Origin: Pseudidiomarina sp. CB1
GTDB lineage: Bacteria > Pseudomonadota > Gammaproteobacteria > Enterobacterales > Alteromonadaceae
Length of the DNA: 64,000 nucleotides
NCBI RefSeq assembly: GCF_024752025.1
Contig: NZ_JANTPU010000001.1
Span: 1,240,001 to 1,304,000 of the forward strand
Direction of reading: 5' to 3'
Under the pieces are notes generated by a model that worked only from the letters and a program-made list of their open reading frames with translations, had not been told where the DNA came from and searched no databases. Made by a program: the position numbers and the translations under genes. Shown one piece after another: positions 19,178 through 28,747 of the stretch (the first letter of the stretch is position 1; each line of letters opens with the position of its first letter).

Positions 19178-21229
19178 TTAGTCGTTAAGATCAATCGTTG
19201 TCAAGCCCTCTGCTATTGTTTGTCGAATTTCTGCCCACTGATCTACAGAGTCAATAATTCGCGGTGTGATAAAGATAACCAGCTCGGTTTTTTCGCTATT
19301 GCTATCCTTACCTTTGAACAGATTACCTAATAGTGGGATATCTGACAACCCAGGTACGCCACTGTTGCCATTTTGTTTACTTTCTGAGATTAATCCCCCC
19401 AACAAAATGGTTTGTCCGCTTTGTGCAATCACTTCAGTTTGGATGGCACGTTCGAAGATACTTGGGCTACCCGCCACTGATGGCCCGCCTGCCGAAGTAT
19501 TCGAAATCGTTTGGTCAATCTGCAATACCACTAAGCCCTGCGCATTAATGGTTGGTGTAACGGTCATCTGCACACCGGTTTTACGATACACCACTTCTTG
19601 CGTTTGGCTTTCGAAATTAGGGTTGGTGGTCGTCGAACCAATCGTTGGGATATCGTTACCCACATTAATCGTCGCCGCCACGCCATCACGTACCACAATC
19701 GTTGGATTCGAAATCACATTGATCAAGCTTGAGCTCTGTTGCAAACGCGCACGTACTGACGAAACACCGTCGGACCAGTTGACGAAAAAGCCGCCCATGT
19801 CGCCGACGCCCAAGGCACCCAACGTGCCCCCGGTAATTTGGCCCGAGCGAAACGCAAATTCAAAACCTTGAGCAAACTCATCAGTAAGCGTGACTTCAGC
19901 AATGGTGGCATCAAGCACCACTTGTTTCGGCATCACGTCTAAGCGGCGAATCACTGGCAACAGTGATTTATAGTTTTCACCCGTGGTATTAAAGATGATC
20001 GAATTCGAGCGCTCATCAACGGTCATCCGCATGTCTTCATTACCTGCCGACAAACCACGATTCGATGAATCGCTGCCTGTGCGTTGGTTATTCGAACCTG
20101 ACTGCGGTTGCGCTGACTGAGTGTCGCGGCTGGTGTTACCGCCACTACCACCACCAATCAATAACGCGATGGACTGGCCTAGGTCAGAAGCACGCGCGTA
20201 ACGCGGATGATAAATATAGTAGCTCTTCTCTGCACCACGGCTCGGTTGGTCAAGCTTTTCGGTCCAGAACTGCGCGCGATCAAGAATCTCTTCGTCAGCA
20301 GCAAACATCGCCACCGCACCCAGCTGATTGACTGGGATCACCAATAAGGCGACCCCGCCCACGGGTTGGTCACCTACGCTGATACCTTCCGCGTCCATCA
20401 ATTCTTCAAGTTGCTCAATGTAATCTTGCGGACTAATAAAGGTCAGTTCGACCATGGCGATGTAACGACCGCGGGTCGAAGGCACATCCAATAATTGAAT
20501 CAGATCGAGTAAACGCAAGATCTCTTGGCGCTGCCCTTCCGCAAAAAAGGCATTCTGCCCCATCTCGGCCGTAAGTCGTACATCGGTTAAGCCACGCAAG
20601 GTGCGTTCGAGGGTCGGTTTAAGCCCGTACTTGAGTGGAATCACCTGCAAGATGCGTTGTGCCGTATCCGGTACATCTTGGATGCGACGCCCCAAGCCAA
20701 TGGCAACATTGCCCCGTTGGTTAGCTTTTACGGGAAAGATATAAAACGTTGCATCGCGATAGGCGACTTCAAGGCCATTGTCGTTCAGCAGTTGGCGCGA
20801 CAAACGAAACAGCTCACGAGAACTCACCGCTTCGCTCACGTTAAGTGTGACGGTTTGGTTCAGTTCGTCTTGGCTCGCAATGATGTAATTGGTTTGTAGT
20901 GCTTTGCCAAACACCGCTTCAATAAAGGCGCGCATCGGCAACTGATTGGCGCTCATTTGTTGCGTGTCGTTGGCACTAAATTTCAGCGCTGGGTCTTGGT
21001 CGCTACTTAACTGCGAGCGTTGCGCTTGTAAACTGGTTAACCGTGAAAAGCCGCCTTCACGCAAGCCTTGCTGACTGTCTGGTTGTACATCATCACTGTT
21101 AACGAGTTCACCGTTTTTCACTTCCATCCGATCTGGGTCGATGGGAATGCGATCGGGCGTCTGTGCGCAGCCCCAAAGCGTTAATGCAGCCACTAGCGCT
21201 ATAGTTATTTTTAGATTGCTTTGTGTCAT
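19178..21229 (-). CDS. GspD/MshL-family secretin of a second type II-like system
   Basis: 683 residues. The start is a lipoprotein-type signal (LVAALTLWGCAQTPD), then a low-complexity region. A secretin N0/STN-type domain spans about 95-165, with N1/N2-like repeats beyond (QRILQVIPLKYGLKPTLERTL, IQLLDVPSTRGRYIAMVELTF) to about 320. A Gly/Ser/Asn-rich stretch near 365-395 precedes the secretin pore domain (VISNPTIVVRDGVAATINVG, VTPTINAQGLVVLQI, GQTILLGGLISESKQ, GVPGLSDIPLLGNLFKG). It should form the outer-membrane channel. It is the last gene of the second operon. MshL is a close alternative, but gene order fits a type II system. Confidence 0.85.
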   Translation of the reverse strand: MTQSNLKITIALVAALTLWGCAQTPDRIPIDPDRMEVKNGELVNSDDVQPDSQQGLREGGFSRLTSLQAQRSQLSSDQDPALKFSANDTQQMSANQLPMRAFIEAVFGKALQTNYIIASQDELNQTVTLNVSEAVSSRELFRLSRQLLNDNGLEVAYRDATFYIFPVKANQRGNVAIGLGRRIQDVPDTAQRILQVIPLKYGLKPTLERTLRGLTDVRLTAEMGQNAFFAEGQRQEILRLLDLIQLLDVPSTRGRYIAMVELTFISPQDYIEQLEELMDAEGISVGDQPVGGVALLVIPVNQLGAVAMFAADEEILDRAQFWTEKLDQPSRGAEKSYYIYHPRYARASDLGQSIALLIGGGSGGNTSRDTQSAQPQSGSNNQRTGSDSSNRGLSAGNEDMRMTVDERSNSIIFNTTGENYKSLLPVIRRLDVMPKQVVLDATIAEVTLTDEFAQGFEFAFRSGQITGGTLGALGVGDMGGFFVNWSDGVSSVRARLQQSSSLINVISNPTIVVRDGVAATINVGNDIPTIGSTTTNPNFESQTQEVVYRKTGVQMTVTPTINAQGLVVLQIDQTISNTSAGGPSVAGSPSIFERAIQTEVIAQSGQTILLGGLISESKQNGNSGVPGLSDIPLLGNLFKGKDSNSEKTELVIFITPRIIDSVDQWAEIRQTIAEGLTTIDLND

Positions 21230-21262
21230 TGCGTTCTTATCCTCTGCGTCGCCTTTGCTGCC

Positions 21263-21790
21263 TTAGCGATCATAATCGAAAATAGGTACGGTGATGCTCT
21301 CATCACCTTGCGTGAAAACGATCTCGTTCACGCGGATTGCGGTTACACGATAATCACCAAGATTCTCGCCTACTCGCCGTTCAATGAATTCAAGACTTCT
21401 ATCGTCGGTGTTCTGTGCTTCCATAATGGCCACTTGCTGCTGCGAATCGGTGGCGATCACGATAGCTCTTAAACGAATACGCAACGGTCCAACGTCAATA
21501 CCACCTTCTAACAATGGCTTAGCCGTTGGCGTGTTTTGTTGCTGTGCAGCATCTGTCGCTGCTTGGCGCTCTTCAGCGCGTTGTTGCCACCACTGTTGCA
21601 GCTCATCTGCCGCTACAGGCGCTTGATGATTTACTACCTGCGCAGCAGCCAATTCACGTTCTACACCACTGTTATCGGGAGTGCTCAGCCAAACCCGTTG
21701 ACTAAAATCCACCACGCATAACACTGCAACAAGTGCCGCTATGGCAATGGCATTACGCTCTAACGAATTGAATGAAAAGCCTAGCTTCAT
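21263..21790 (-). CDS. GspC/PilP-like inner-membrane protein of the second type II-like system
   Basis: 175 residues. One N-terminal membrane span (AIAIAALVAVLCVVDF, about 14-29), an Ala/Gln-rich linker, then a C-terminal domain with LRIRLRAIVIATDSQQQVAIM and VGENLGDYRVTAIRVNEIVF. That pattern matches the HR domain of GspC and PilP, which links the inner-membrane platform to the secretin. It overlaps the GspM-like gene by 4 bases and is followed by the secretin, its expected partner. There is no PDZ domain, so it is much shorter than canonical GspC. Confidence 0.7.
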   Translation of the reverse strand: MKLGFSFNSLERNAIAIAALVAVLCVVDFSQRVWLSTPDNSGVERELAAAQVVNHQAPVAADELQQWWQQRAEERQAATDAAQQQNTPTAKPLLEGGIDVGPLRIRLRAIVIATDSQQQVAIMEAQNTDDRSLEFIERRVGENLGDYRVTAIRVNEIVFTQGDESITVPIFDYDR

Positions 21791-22383
21791 GCGTCAGCTC
21801 CTTCAACGTCACCGGCTACCGCTGCGGGCGTTCGCGTAGCGACTTCAAGCAGCAACTCAATCCGAACTTGCGGCTCTTTTGCCGCTGCGCTTCCGCGTGA
21901 ACGCGTGTTATATGGCGTCAAGTTCACGTCAACAAAGCGAATCGACGGTAGCTTTTGGGTCAGCTCCACTTGCGTTTTCGCCACCTGCGAAGCTGAACCT
22001 TGTAGTCTGATTTTAACCCGTTGAACTTCGACGGTGTCGGAAACAAAACGTGCGTCTGTCAGCCAGTTGAATTCATCAACAGTGATTTCGTTAGCGCGCG
22101 CGATGTTCTGAATTTCGCCTTGGACTGCAATACGGTGCATGGTTTTGTCGCTGGCTGCCGGAATCGCCTCGAGCAGCGCGGCTTCGTTGGCGGTCACTGT
22201 TTCCCATGCTTTATTTAAAGCATCACTGTTTTCCAGCAATTGTTCACTACGGGTCAAGCGCTGCTGCAATAATGCTAACTCATCGTGTTGCTGGTTTTGG
22301 AATTCAATAAAAGGCAGCACCAAAAACTGAATTGCGGCTAACAAGCCAGCGATCACCAACAAGCGTTGTTGCGAACTACTCAT
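21787..22383 (-). CDS. GspM/MshJ-like assembly protein
   Basis: 198 residues from ATG 22383 (MSSSQQRLLVIAGLLAAIQFLVLPF); the frame is open 30 codons further but this start overlaps the preceding gene by 8 bases, as is usual in the operon. One N-terminal membrane span, a coiled-coil stretch (DELALLQQRLTRSEQLLENSDALNKAW), then a ferredoxin-like C-terminal domain ending in a short tail. This is the layout of GspM/PilO/MshJ. It should pair with the GspL-like protein in the inner-membrane platform. Confidence 0.68.
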   Translation of the reverse strand: MSSSQQRLLVIAGLLAAIQFLVLPFIEFQNQQHDELALLQQRLTRSEQLLENSDALNKAWETVTANEAALLEAIPAASDKTMHRIAVQGEIQNIARANEITVDEFNWLTDARFVSDTVEVQRVKIRLQGSASQVAKTQVELTQKLPSIRFVDVNLTPYNTRSRGSAAAKEPQVRIELLLEVATRTPAAVAGDVEGADA

Positions 22384-23497
22384 TGTTCGTTCCTCGCTCT
22401 CGTGGTGGCGCTGCCGCTGTGTATTCAATGATAAAGCGCTGACGATTGCCATTCGCGCGCACTGGCGCATCAAAATCGGCGCTCGCTACCATCGGCGCTT
22501 GATTGAGCTGTTGCAAAAACGGTAAAGCTTCACCTGCGATTCCACTCAACATGAACTGAGTATAGTCGCCGCGTAGGAAACTTAGTTCGACGTTATTTTG
22601 CTCAATGAGCCGATAGGTTTGCCAAAATTGGTTAACTGCCTGCCAATTCGTCTGATGCCGCTGTAAGGTCTCGATGCGTTCACGGGCACGTTGGAGCTCA
22701 TCTTGACGCTGAATCAAGGTACTGACTTCACTATTAATGGCTTGCAAATCACGTTCCATGGACCAGCGCTGGAATTGCAAATAGCCCGTGCTCAACAAGC
22801 CATAACACACCAGCGTTGCGCCACTTAAGACGAGTGTTTGTCGCCAAGGGAAGGGCTGGTCACTCGCTGACTTTTGCCAGCCTTGTTGCACCGTTGCCAA
22901 ACCAAGTTTGCGTACGCCCTCTGCAAGGCGCTGCTGTAAAGCCTGACCCTCGAGGATTTGCAGTGATTGCTTAGACGGCGCACCAATGGCAAGCTTTGCC
23001 GTTTCGGCCGAACGAATTAATGCCGAGCTCACTACTGTTTGCCAGGTTTCACTGGTCTTAAACAGGTAGTAATTGCGCGATGCTGTTACCTGGTAAAAGC
23101 CAGGCTCCAACGCAGCACTTAGGACTAAGCTCTCAGGTAGGACAACCCAGCCTTTACTGCGTAACTGCTGACCTTGCTCAGTTAAACGTATGCGTAAGAC
23201 CTGCCGTTGGCCGTCATGTAAAGATCCGATAAAGTACATTGTTGAAGCGGCGTCATCGCGTAAACTAAGAATGTTACGCACGGCACGCTGTGAGCGGATA
23301 TTAAACTGCTCCCAGGTTTCGCTATACAAATCACGTGCAAGGACTAATAACGGTACACGCCCCGTTGGCGCCGCTACTGCAGTGTTGTTTTCGCCACGGA
23401 ACCATTGCTCAGCCGCATCCACGCGCCAAAGCATCTGCTTTAGCTGTGCACCGAGACGTTGGACAATGTTATTTGAGGCCGATTGGGTTTGCTTCAT
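22376..23497 (-). CDS. GspL/MshI-like assembly protein
   Basis: 373 residues. The N-terminal ~210 residues are a degenerate actin-like cytoplasmic region (GRVPLLVLARDLY, LSLRDDAASTMYFIGSL). A membrane span follows (TLVLSGATLVCYGLLSTGYLQF), then a coiled coil (QAINSEVSTLIQRQDELQRARERIETLQRH) and a small periplasmic domain. This is the GspL/PilM-PilN fusion-like layout. It overlaps both neighbours. Family call rests on topology and position; sequence divergence is high. Confidence 0.62.
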   Translation of the reverse strand: MKQTQSASNNIVQRLGAQLKQMLWRVDAAEQWFRGENNTAVAAPTGRVPLLVLARDLYSETWEQFNIRSQRAVRNILSLRDDAASTMYFIGSLHDGQRQVLRIRLTEQGQQLRSKGWVVLPESLVLSAALEPGFYQVTASRNYYLFKTSETWQTVVSSALIRSAETAKLAIGAPSKQSLQILEGQALQQRLAEGVRKLGLATVQQGWQKSASDQPFPWRQTLVLSGATLVCYGLLSTGYLQFQRWSMERDLQAINSEVSTLIQRQDELQRARERIETLQRHQTNWQAVNQFWQTYRLIEQNNVELSFLRGDYTQFMLSGIAGEALPFLQQLNQAPMVASADFDAPVRANGNRQRFIIEYTAAAPPRERGTNNE

Positions 23498-24356
23498 TCA
23501 ATTCGATTCGTTGTTCGCGAAGATAGCGCTTATATTCTATCGTCCTTGGGTTCTTCTCATGGGTTGCGTATCTCACACCCCGGCGTAATTGTTCACCTGT
23601 TAATGGGTCGATCACTGTCACGCGCTGATATTTGCTTGGGTACAACGACACCCCAAACCCGGTTTCTTGGCCAGAGAACTCTTCATAGATCCCTGCTTGG
23701 TATTGCCCCGATTGGCGTAACGCCGTGATAGTATCAGCTTGCCCAGACGTGAGCAAGATAGGTAATAGCGCATCAGGCGCCCATGCACCATTGAAGGGCA
23801 TTATCTTCGCAGTCACATAAGGGCGAATACGCTCGATGATGTCAGGTGTCCAACCGCGAATGTTGCGCAATTCATTAACGTGCTGCAAATAGATTCGGTC
23901 AGGCCGATAGAGCCAACGCTGTAATTCATCGAGCAGCATGTCGGCAGTGACTTGCGATACCCCGACATGCACCAACAAATCTCTTAGTTGCTGATTTGCT
24001 TGGTTCAAGTTAATCAAACTACCCACGTTTTGCAGGCTCACCGCTACGCCGTCGGGCAACGCGGCATACGCGTCGCGGCCCGGTAAGCTCAGGCGACTGG
24101 GATACGAATGGAAATTCAAATTGGCCAGAGGCGCACCGGTGTCGCGCATGTCGCCCCAATCATTCGCTAACAGCATTAAATCGACATAATTTGCTGCTGA
24201 ATGCAACGCAAGTTGCTTTTCGGTTTGCTGTTGCAACACCAGCGCTCGTTCCACCTGTGACTTTGTCGTGTTCGACATAATCAACAATAGAACTGAAATA
24301 ATTGCGACAATCAGCAGCACTTGAAACAGTGCCATCCCCTCTTGCTTGCTATACAT
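23469..24356 (-). CDS. GspK-like minor pseudopilin
   Basis: 295 residues. Prepilin leader MYSKQEG is followed by MALFQVLLIVAIISVLLLIM with no Glu at +5, the GspK hallmark. A large C-terminal domain has LINLNQANQQLRDLLVHVG and VNELRNIRGWTPDIIERIRPYV, which are the GspK-type helix-hairpin repeats. It would cap the pseudopilus tip. It overlaps the GspL-like gene by 29 bases. Confidence 0.82.
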   Translation of the reverse strand: MYSKQEGMALFQVLLIVAIISVLLLIMSNTTKSQVERALVLQQQTEKQLALHSAANYVDLMLLANDWGDMRDTGAPLANLNFHSYPSRLSLPGRDAYAALPDGVAVSLQNVGSLINLNQANQQLRDLLVHVGVSQVTADMLLDELQRWLYRPDRIYLQHVNELRNIRGWTPDIIERIRPYVTAKIMPFNGAWAPDALLPILLTSGQADTITALRQSGQYQAGIYEEFSGQETGFGVSLYPSKYQRVTVIDPLTGEQLRRGVRYATHEKNPRTIEYKRYLREQRIELNEANPIGLK

Positions 24357-25038
24357 CGGACGTATACCCCGCTAACACGCCCATGGATTCATCCGGAACA
24401 TGGATCAGCCAACGCATGCCATTCATATTAATGGCAATCGCTAGCGGATGTGCAACCCGCTGCAAACCGTCGTAGGTGGTATACCAAGCGGGCTCAAGTT
24501 CTTCGGTATTCTCCGCCGAGATCATAGCGCGCCGTTCGTCGTAATTGTTCCAGCCAAAATAGGAAAAATCCAAGGCCTCAAGGTCGTCGTAAAGTACTCT
24601 GCGAAAGTTAAAGGGTAAGGTTTGATCGGCCTCTTCAAGCGGAACGCCGTCAAGCGGGGCCTCTTCATACACTAAGCGCCACTTCCCATTACTTTTCTGC
24701 TCTCGAAAAATTCGATAGACCGCAGGCAGCGCAGGGTCTTGAACGCTCGCCGACGATACTGCAGTAAAGCCTTCGTCACGGCCTAGAAAATAGAATGCGA
24801 GTTGTTGCGCGCGCCGATCTTTGTAGATGACTTTCGGAAAAGTGCTTTGCGTCACGCGCTGCACCAGCGTGGTCAAATGATGCCGCTGCATGGCGTCGTT
24901 CATGCTGCCTTTGTTGCGTTGCCAGTTCTGGGTGAAGTAGTCATAGGCGAGCGCACCGCCGAGCATCAGCAGTGACAACAGCACCATAGCGATCAGGGTT
25001 TCAACTAGGGTGAAGGCGCGCTGAGTCTTTCGTCCCAT
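24349..25038 (-). CDS. GspJ-like minor pseudopilin with Ala at the cleavage site
   Basis: 229 residues. The N-terminus MGRKTQRA-FTLVETLIAMVLLSLLML has the prepilin helix with Glu at +5, but the residue before the expected cleavage is Ala rather than Gly. The C-terminal domain contains VYRIFREQKSNGKWRLVYEE and LEALDFSYFGW, the latter typical of GspJ. It overlaps the GspI-like gene by 34 bases and GspK-like by 8. Whether prepilin peptidase cuts efficiently here is unknown. Confidence 0.82.
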   Translation of the reverse strand: MGRKTQRAFTLVETLIAMVLLSLLMLGGALAYDYFTQNWQRNKGSMNDAMQRHHLTTLVQRVTQSTFPKVIYKDRRAQQLAFYFLGRDEGFTAVSSASVQDPALPAVYRIFREQKSNGKWRLVYEEAPLDGVPLEEADQTLPFNFRRVLYDDLEALDFSYFGWNNYDERRAMISAENTEELEPAWYTTYDGLQRVAHPLAIAINMNGMRWLIHVPDESMGVLAGYTSDV

Positions 25039-25436
25039 ACAAGCTCCTCGTAGTTGAATTCGCGGCGGCTGGTGCCAAACTCCATGGTCAGGGTCACGGC
25101 GTACAAGCGATAACGCGGGCCGTATTCACGAAAGTCGAGTTCGGCGTCGCTAAAGTATTTTGCCGGAGCTTCGTAGGCCACTTGCTCGGCTTTCCAAGTG
25201 GCGCGTACGCCTTGGCTAAACAGTTCTTGTTGGCGGCGGTCGGTGTGTTGCAAGTCAAATTCGATGGCGCTGCGGAGCACTTCAACCTGAGTCAATAAGT
25301 GCGTTACTTCGGCGGCTTTAGCGGAGTTGCGCATATTATTTTGAAACGCCAGCATCGCAGTAACCACCGACGCCGTCAGGATGGTCATAGCGATCAAGAC
25401 TTCAATCAGGGTAAAGCCTGCGCTATCGCGACGCAT
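25005..25436 (-). CDS. GspI-like minor pseudopilin
   Basis: 143 residues from ATG 25436 (MRRDSAG-FTLIEVLIAMTILTASVV); GGAGG lies 7 bases before it, so this start is preferred over the one at 25463. The short leader ends in Gly and Glu is at +5. The C-terminal domain includes YRLYAVTLTMEFGTSRREFNYEELVW. Overlaps the genes on both sides. Confidence 0.83.
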   Translation of the reverse strand: MRRDSAGFTLIEVLIAMTILTASVVTAMLAFQNNMRNSAKAAEVTHLLTQVEVLRSAIEFDLQHTDRRQQELFSQGVRATWKAEQVAYEAPAKYFSDAELDFREYGPRYRLYAVTLTMEFGTSRREFNYEELVWDERLSAPSP

Positions 25437-25860
25437 CACTCGCCTCCGGCGTGTCTGGCTCAATGCGCGGCATATTCAACGCAACACTACGTTCATTTGA
25501 CGCCTCAAACCAGTAAAAGAAATCATTTGACCAAAAACCATGACTATTTAACTCAATTGATTGCTCTTTGAATTCAATTGAATTGAAATGAACACTAATG
25601 GCGTCATTTGATGCACTCGAACCTGTATTTAAAATCATTTGATTGTTTTTAGTCATCAAATGAATGTTTTTGAACTCGGTGTAGGCTTGAAATTGCAGAT
25701 CATCGAGCAGGCGTAGCAGTTGCTCCCGCTCTTGGGTGACTTTGCTGCGTTCGTATTGTTGCAAGGCGATAGGGCCAACGAGGCTGGCGGCGATGCCAAT
25801 AATGCTTAACACCACCAGCAATTCGATAAGCGTAAAACCTAGGCGGCGTCGGCGGGTCAT
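25423..25860 (-). CDS. GspH-like minor pseudopilin
   Basis: 145 residues. Leader MTRRRRLG then FTLIELLVVLSIIGIAASLVGPI, with Glu at +5. The C-terminal part (about residues 60-130) is unusually AT-rich compared with neighbours and rich in Asn and Ser; its bases repeat CATTTGA about five times between 25490 and 25680. The ATG overlaps the stop of the GspF-like gene. Confidence 0.8.
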   Translation of the reverse strand: MTRRRRLGFTLIELLVVLSIIGIAASLVGPIALQQYERSKVTQEREQLLRLLDDLQFQAYTEFKNIHLMTKNNQMILNTGSSASNDAISVHFNSIEFKEQSIELNSHGFWSNDFFYWFEASNERSVALNMPRIEPDTPEASDASR

Positions 25861-27056
25861 ATTGGCATGTCTGTGACGGCAGATATGCTCAGCATCATAA
25901 TGACCACCACACTGCCTACCACAGCTCCCATGAAAAGAATCAATGCTGGTTCAAGTAAACTGGTGAAACGCGTCACCCAGTTGTAAAAGGTGCGGCGCGA
26001 ACGGTCGGCAATCTCGCCAAATACGCGCGCGAGTTCGCCGCTTTCTTCACCGATTTTCAGTAGCGCCGCATAATATTGCGGGTACAGGCGTGTCTCACTA
26101 AGTGACTCCGCCAAGCTATGACCGCGGTTGATTTGCTCTGCAGCGCGGGCGACTTCTTGTTGCAGGCTCACCGTACGCAAGGTTTTTTGTGCCAGTTTGA
26201 TACTACGGTCAATGGCTACACCGGACGACAGCATGACATTTAGCGCGGCATTAAAACGAATACGTTCAACTAACAAGTTGGCGCCCGACACCACGGGCAT
26301 GCGTTCGCGCAGCCATGATCGAAATTGCGCCACGGTCGGATGCGTCCGCCAACGCCACAGCACCAGCCCGCCGCCAGCGATAGCTGCCACCAGCCACAGC
26401 TGATACTGAATAAAGAAGTCACTCACTGCCAACAATGCCACGGTGTAACCTGGTAGACCTTGCTGGTCTTGGAACAAGGTGGTTAAGTTTGGCACGACGA
26501 AATTGAAGATAAACACAATCGCGGCAATACACACGGTCAAAATCACCGCTGGGTACACCAGGGCTTGTTTGATTTTGTCGCTCAGGTCGAGTTGGTATTT
26601 GAGTTCGTCAGATAGGCGCTCAAAGGTCGCGGCCAGCTCACCGGTTTCTTCCGCGATTTGCACCAAACCAACGTACAGCGAGCTAAACACAGCGTAAGGC
26701 TGCAACGACGAAGATAACTTCTCACCTTGTTTGAGTTTTTGCAGCACGTCGCGTAAAAACTGGCGTAGCGCTGGTTTTTCAACGTTTTGCAGCAGAATTT
26801 CGAGGCCTTTGTCGACTTTAAGGCCTGATTTCAGCAACAGCGCCAGTTCTGAGGTAAAAAATTCAACGTCTTTTAAGTTCAGTTGCCGATCACCAAACAG
26901 CGCTGCGCCGATGTCTTTTTGTTGCGGCTTTAAGCTCGACACCAACAATTGCTGGGCGCTGAGTTTGGCTTTGGCGGCGGCTTCATCGACCGCTTCGACG
27001 GTGCCTTGTTGCTGCACCCCGCTCGCATTGTAGGCGGTGTACTTGAACTGTGCCAT
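25857..27056 (-). CDS. GspF-like inner-membrane platform protein
   Basis: 399 residues. Two homologous T2SSF domains: the first includes VEFFTSELALLLKSGLKVDKGLEIL and ALVYPAVILTVCIAAIVFIFNFVVP; the second includes RIRFNAALNVMLSSGVAIDRSIKLA and ends with membrane span LLEPALILFMGAVVGSVVVIMMLSI. Three membrane spans in all. It should sit over the ATPase and drive pseudopilus assembly. It abuts the ATPase gene. Confidence 0.9.
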   Translation of the reverse strand: MAQFKYTAYNASGVQQQGTVEAVDEAAAKAKLSAQQLLVSSLKPQQKDIGAALFGDRQLNLKDVEFFTSELALLLKSGLKVDKGLEILLQNVEKPALRQFLRDVLQKLKQGEKLSSSLQPYAVFSSLYVGLVQIAEETGELAATFERLSDELKYQLDLSDKIKQALVYPAVILTVCIAAIVFIFNFVVPNLTTLFQDQQGLPGYTVALLAVSDFFIQYQLWLVAAIAGGGLVLWRWRTHPTVAQFRSWLRERMPVVSGANLLVERIRFNAALNVMLSSGVAIDRSIKLAQKTLRTVSLQQEVARAAEQINRGHSLAESLSETRLYPQYYAALLKIGEESGELARVFGEIADRSRRTFYNWVTRFTSLLEPALILFMGAVVGSVVVIMMLSISAVTDMPI

Positions 27057-28747
27057 TAGCCTGCCACCCGCACCACTTCGGCTAAGGTTGTTTCGCCGCG
27101 CATGGCTTTCAATACGCCGTCTTCAAGCAAGTTACGGAAGCCCCGTTCGCGGTTCATGCGCCGCGCTTTGGTCAAGAACTCCGCGTCGCCGAGTAAGGCA
27201 GTGAGTTCTTCGTCACAACGCATGTATTCAATCAGTGCCACGCGGCCTGAGTAGCCGGTGTGTGCGCATTTGTCGCAGCCTACGGCGCGATGAAAATCGG
27301 GTTGCACGCCAAAGCGTTCTTGCATCCACTGCATTTTCATTTGCCGATACTGTTGCTCGCCTTCGGCGTCCGGCGCTTTACAATGTGGGCACAGTTTACG
27401 TGCCAAGCGCTGACCAACAATCACTTTAATCGCTGCGGCCAGCAGGAATTCTTCAACGCCAAGGTCTAGTAAACGAGTGTAGGCGCTGGCGGCGTCATTG
27501 GTGTGCAGAGTACTAAAGACCAAGTGGCCGGTCAGCGCCGATTGCAGTGCAATACCTGCGGTTTCAGCATCACGGATCTCACCGACCATGATAATGTCGG
27601 GGTCTTGTCGCACCACCGAACGCAAAGCATTGGCGAAGGTAAAGCCAATGTCACTTTGCACCTGTACCTGGTTAATGCCGTCCAGTTGATACTCCACCGG
27701 ATCTTCAATGGTGATGATTTTCACGTCCGGCGCATTGCGGCGTGATAAAAACGAGTACAAGCTCGTGGTTTTACCAGAGCCGGTTGGGCCGGTCAGCAAG
27801 ATCACGCCTGACGTGGCTTGAATATCTTTCAATAACTCGGCTTCGACGTCGTGCTCGATACCGAGTGTTTTCACGTCGTAAGCAAGGCTATCTTGCAGCA
27901 AGAAACGCATGACCACGGACTCGCCTTCGCCCACTGGCAAGGCCGACACCCGCACGTCCACGTTCAAGCCGTCGATGCGCAATTCGATTTTACCGTCTTG
28001 CGGCCGCCGTTTCTCGGCGATGTCCATGTTCGACAGCAACTTCAAGCGCGTGACGACTGGCAACACCATGTGCATGGGAATAAAATCGGCCTCATGCAAC
28101 ACACCATCGATGCGGTAACGCACCCGGCCTTTGCCCTTCCACGGCTCAATGTGCATATCTGATGCACGGCGACGCAGCGCCTTGGCCATCAAGTTGTTCA
28201 ATAGGTTTACCGTTGGTGCTTCTGAGGCAAGTTCGCGCAGGCGGTCTTCTTCAAGCACACTCAAGTCCGCGCTGTCACTGCGCTCATTGGTGCTTTGTTG
28301 GTAGCGGTTGAGCAGTTGGTTGTACTGCTCGTCGGTGGCGATCACCAATTGCAGTTCAGGCGCTTGGTGCACCGCAGCAAATTCAAGCAGTTCTGGTTTG
28401 GTCGGATTCACCACCGCAACGCGAATGGCAGCTTCCGAGACGGCAATCGGCAGGCAGTCGTGCGACATTAGCTGTCGCAGCAAGCTCTCGGGAAGTGCTT
28501 CTTGTAGCGCTTGCCACTGTTCATCGTCGTCGAGTAATGGCTCCAATTGCGCGCTGTCGAGCTGCGGTAGTTCGTAGACTTCTGCGTAATAGGCTGGTAA
28601 GTACTCCGAACTTAACGCCCCCATGCGCACCAAGATCTGTTCCAGTTGGCCGCCATTACGCGACTGGAACTGTAGCGCTTTGCTTAAATCGTCGTGATTC
28701 ACGCGAAAGCGCTCGGTAAAAAGTTGATGCACAGTTGTCTCGGTCAT
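27056..28747 (-). CDS. GspE-like assembly ATPase
   Basis: 563 residues. An N1 domain is followed by the ATPase core: GPTGSGKTTSLYSFL (Walker A), DPDIIMVGEIRDAETAGIALQSALTGHLVFSTLHTND (Walker B and His box). A zinc module CPHC...CDKC lies near 460-500. The C-terminus ends in GETTLAEVVRVAG. It powers the second type II-like system. It follows the major pseudopilin gene, whose stop overlaps its ATG. Confidence 0.93.
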   Translation of the reverse strand: MTETTVHQLFTERFRVNHDDLSKALQFQSRNGGQLEQILVRMGALSSEYLPAYYAEVYELPQLDSAQLEPLLDDDEQWQALQEALPESLLRQLMSHDCLPIAVSEAAIRVAVVNPTKPELLEFAAVHQAPELQLVIATDEQYNQLLNRYQQSTNERSDSADLSVLEEDRLRELASEAPTVNLLNNLMAKALRRRASDMHIEPWKGKGRVRYRIDGVLHEADFIPMHMVLPVVTRLKLLSNMDIAEKRRPQDGKIELRIDGLNVDVRVSALPVGEGESVVMRFLLQDSLAYDVKTLGIEHDVEAELLKDIQATSGVILLTGPTGSGKTTSLYSFLSRRNAPDVKIITIEDPVEYQLDGINQVQVQSDIGFTFANALRSVVRQDPDIIMVGEIRDAETAGIALQSALTGHLVFSTLHTNDAASAYTRLLDLGVEEFLLAAAIKVIVGQRLARKLCPHCKAPDAEGEQQYRQMKMQWMQERFGVQPDFHRAVGCDKCAHTGYSGRVALIEYMRCDEELTALLGDAEFLTKARRMNRERGFRNLLEDGVLKAMRGETTLAEVVRVAG

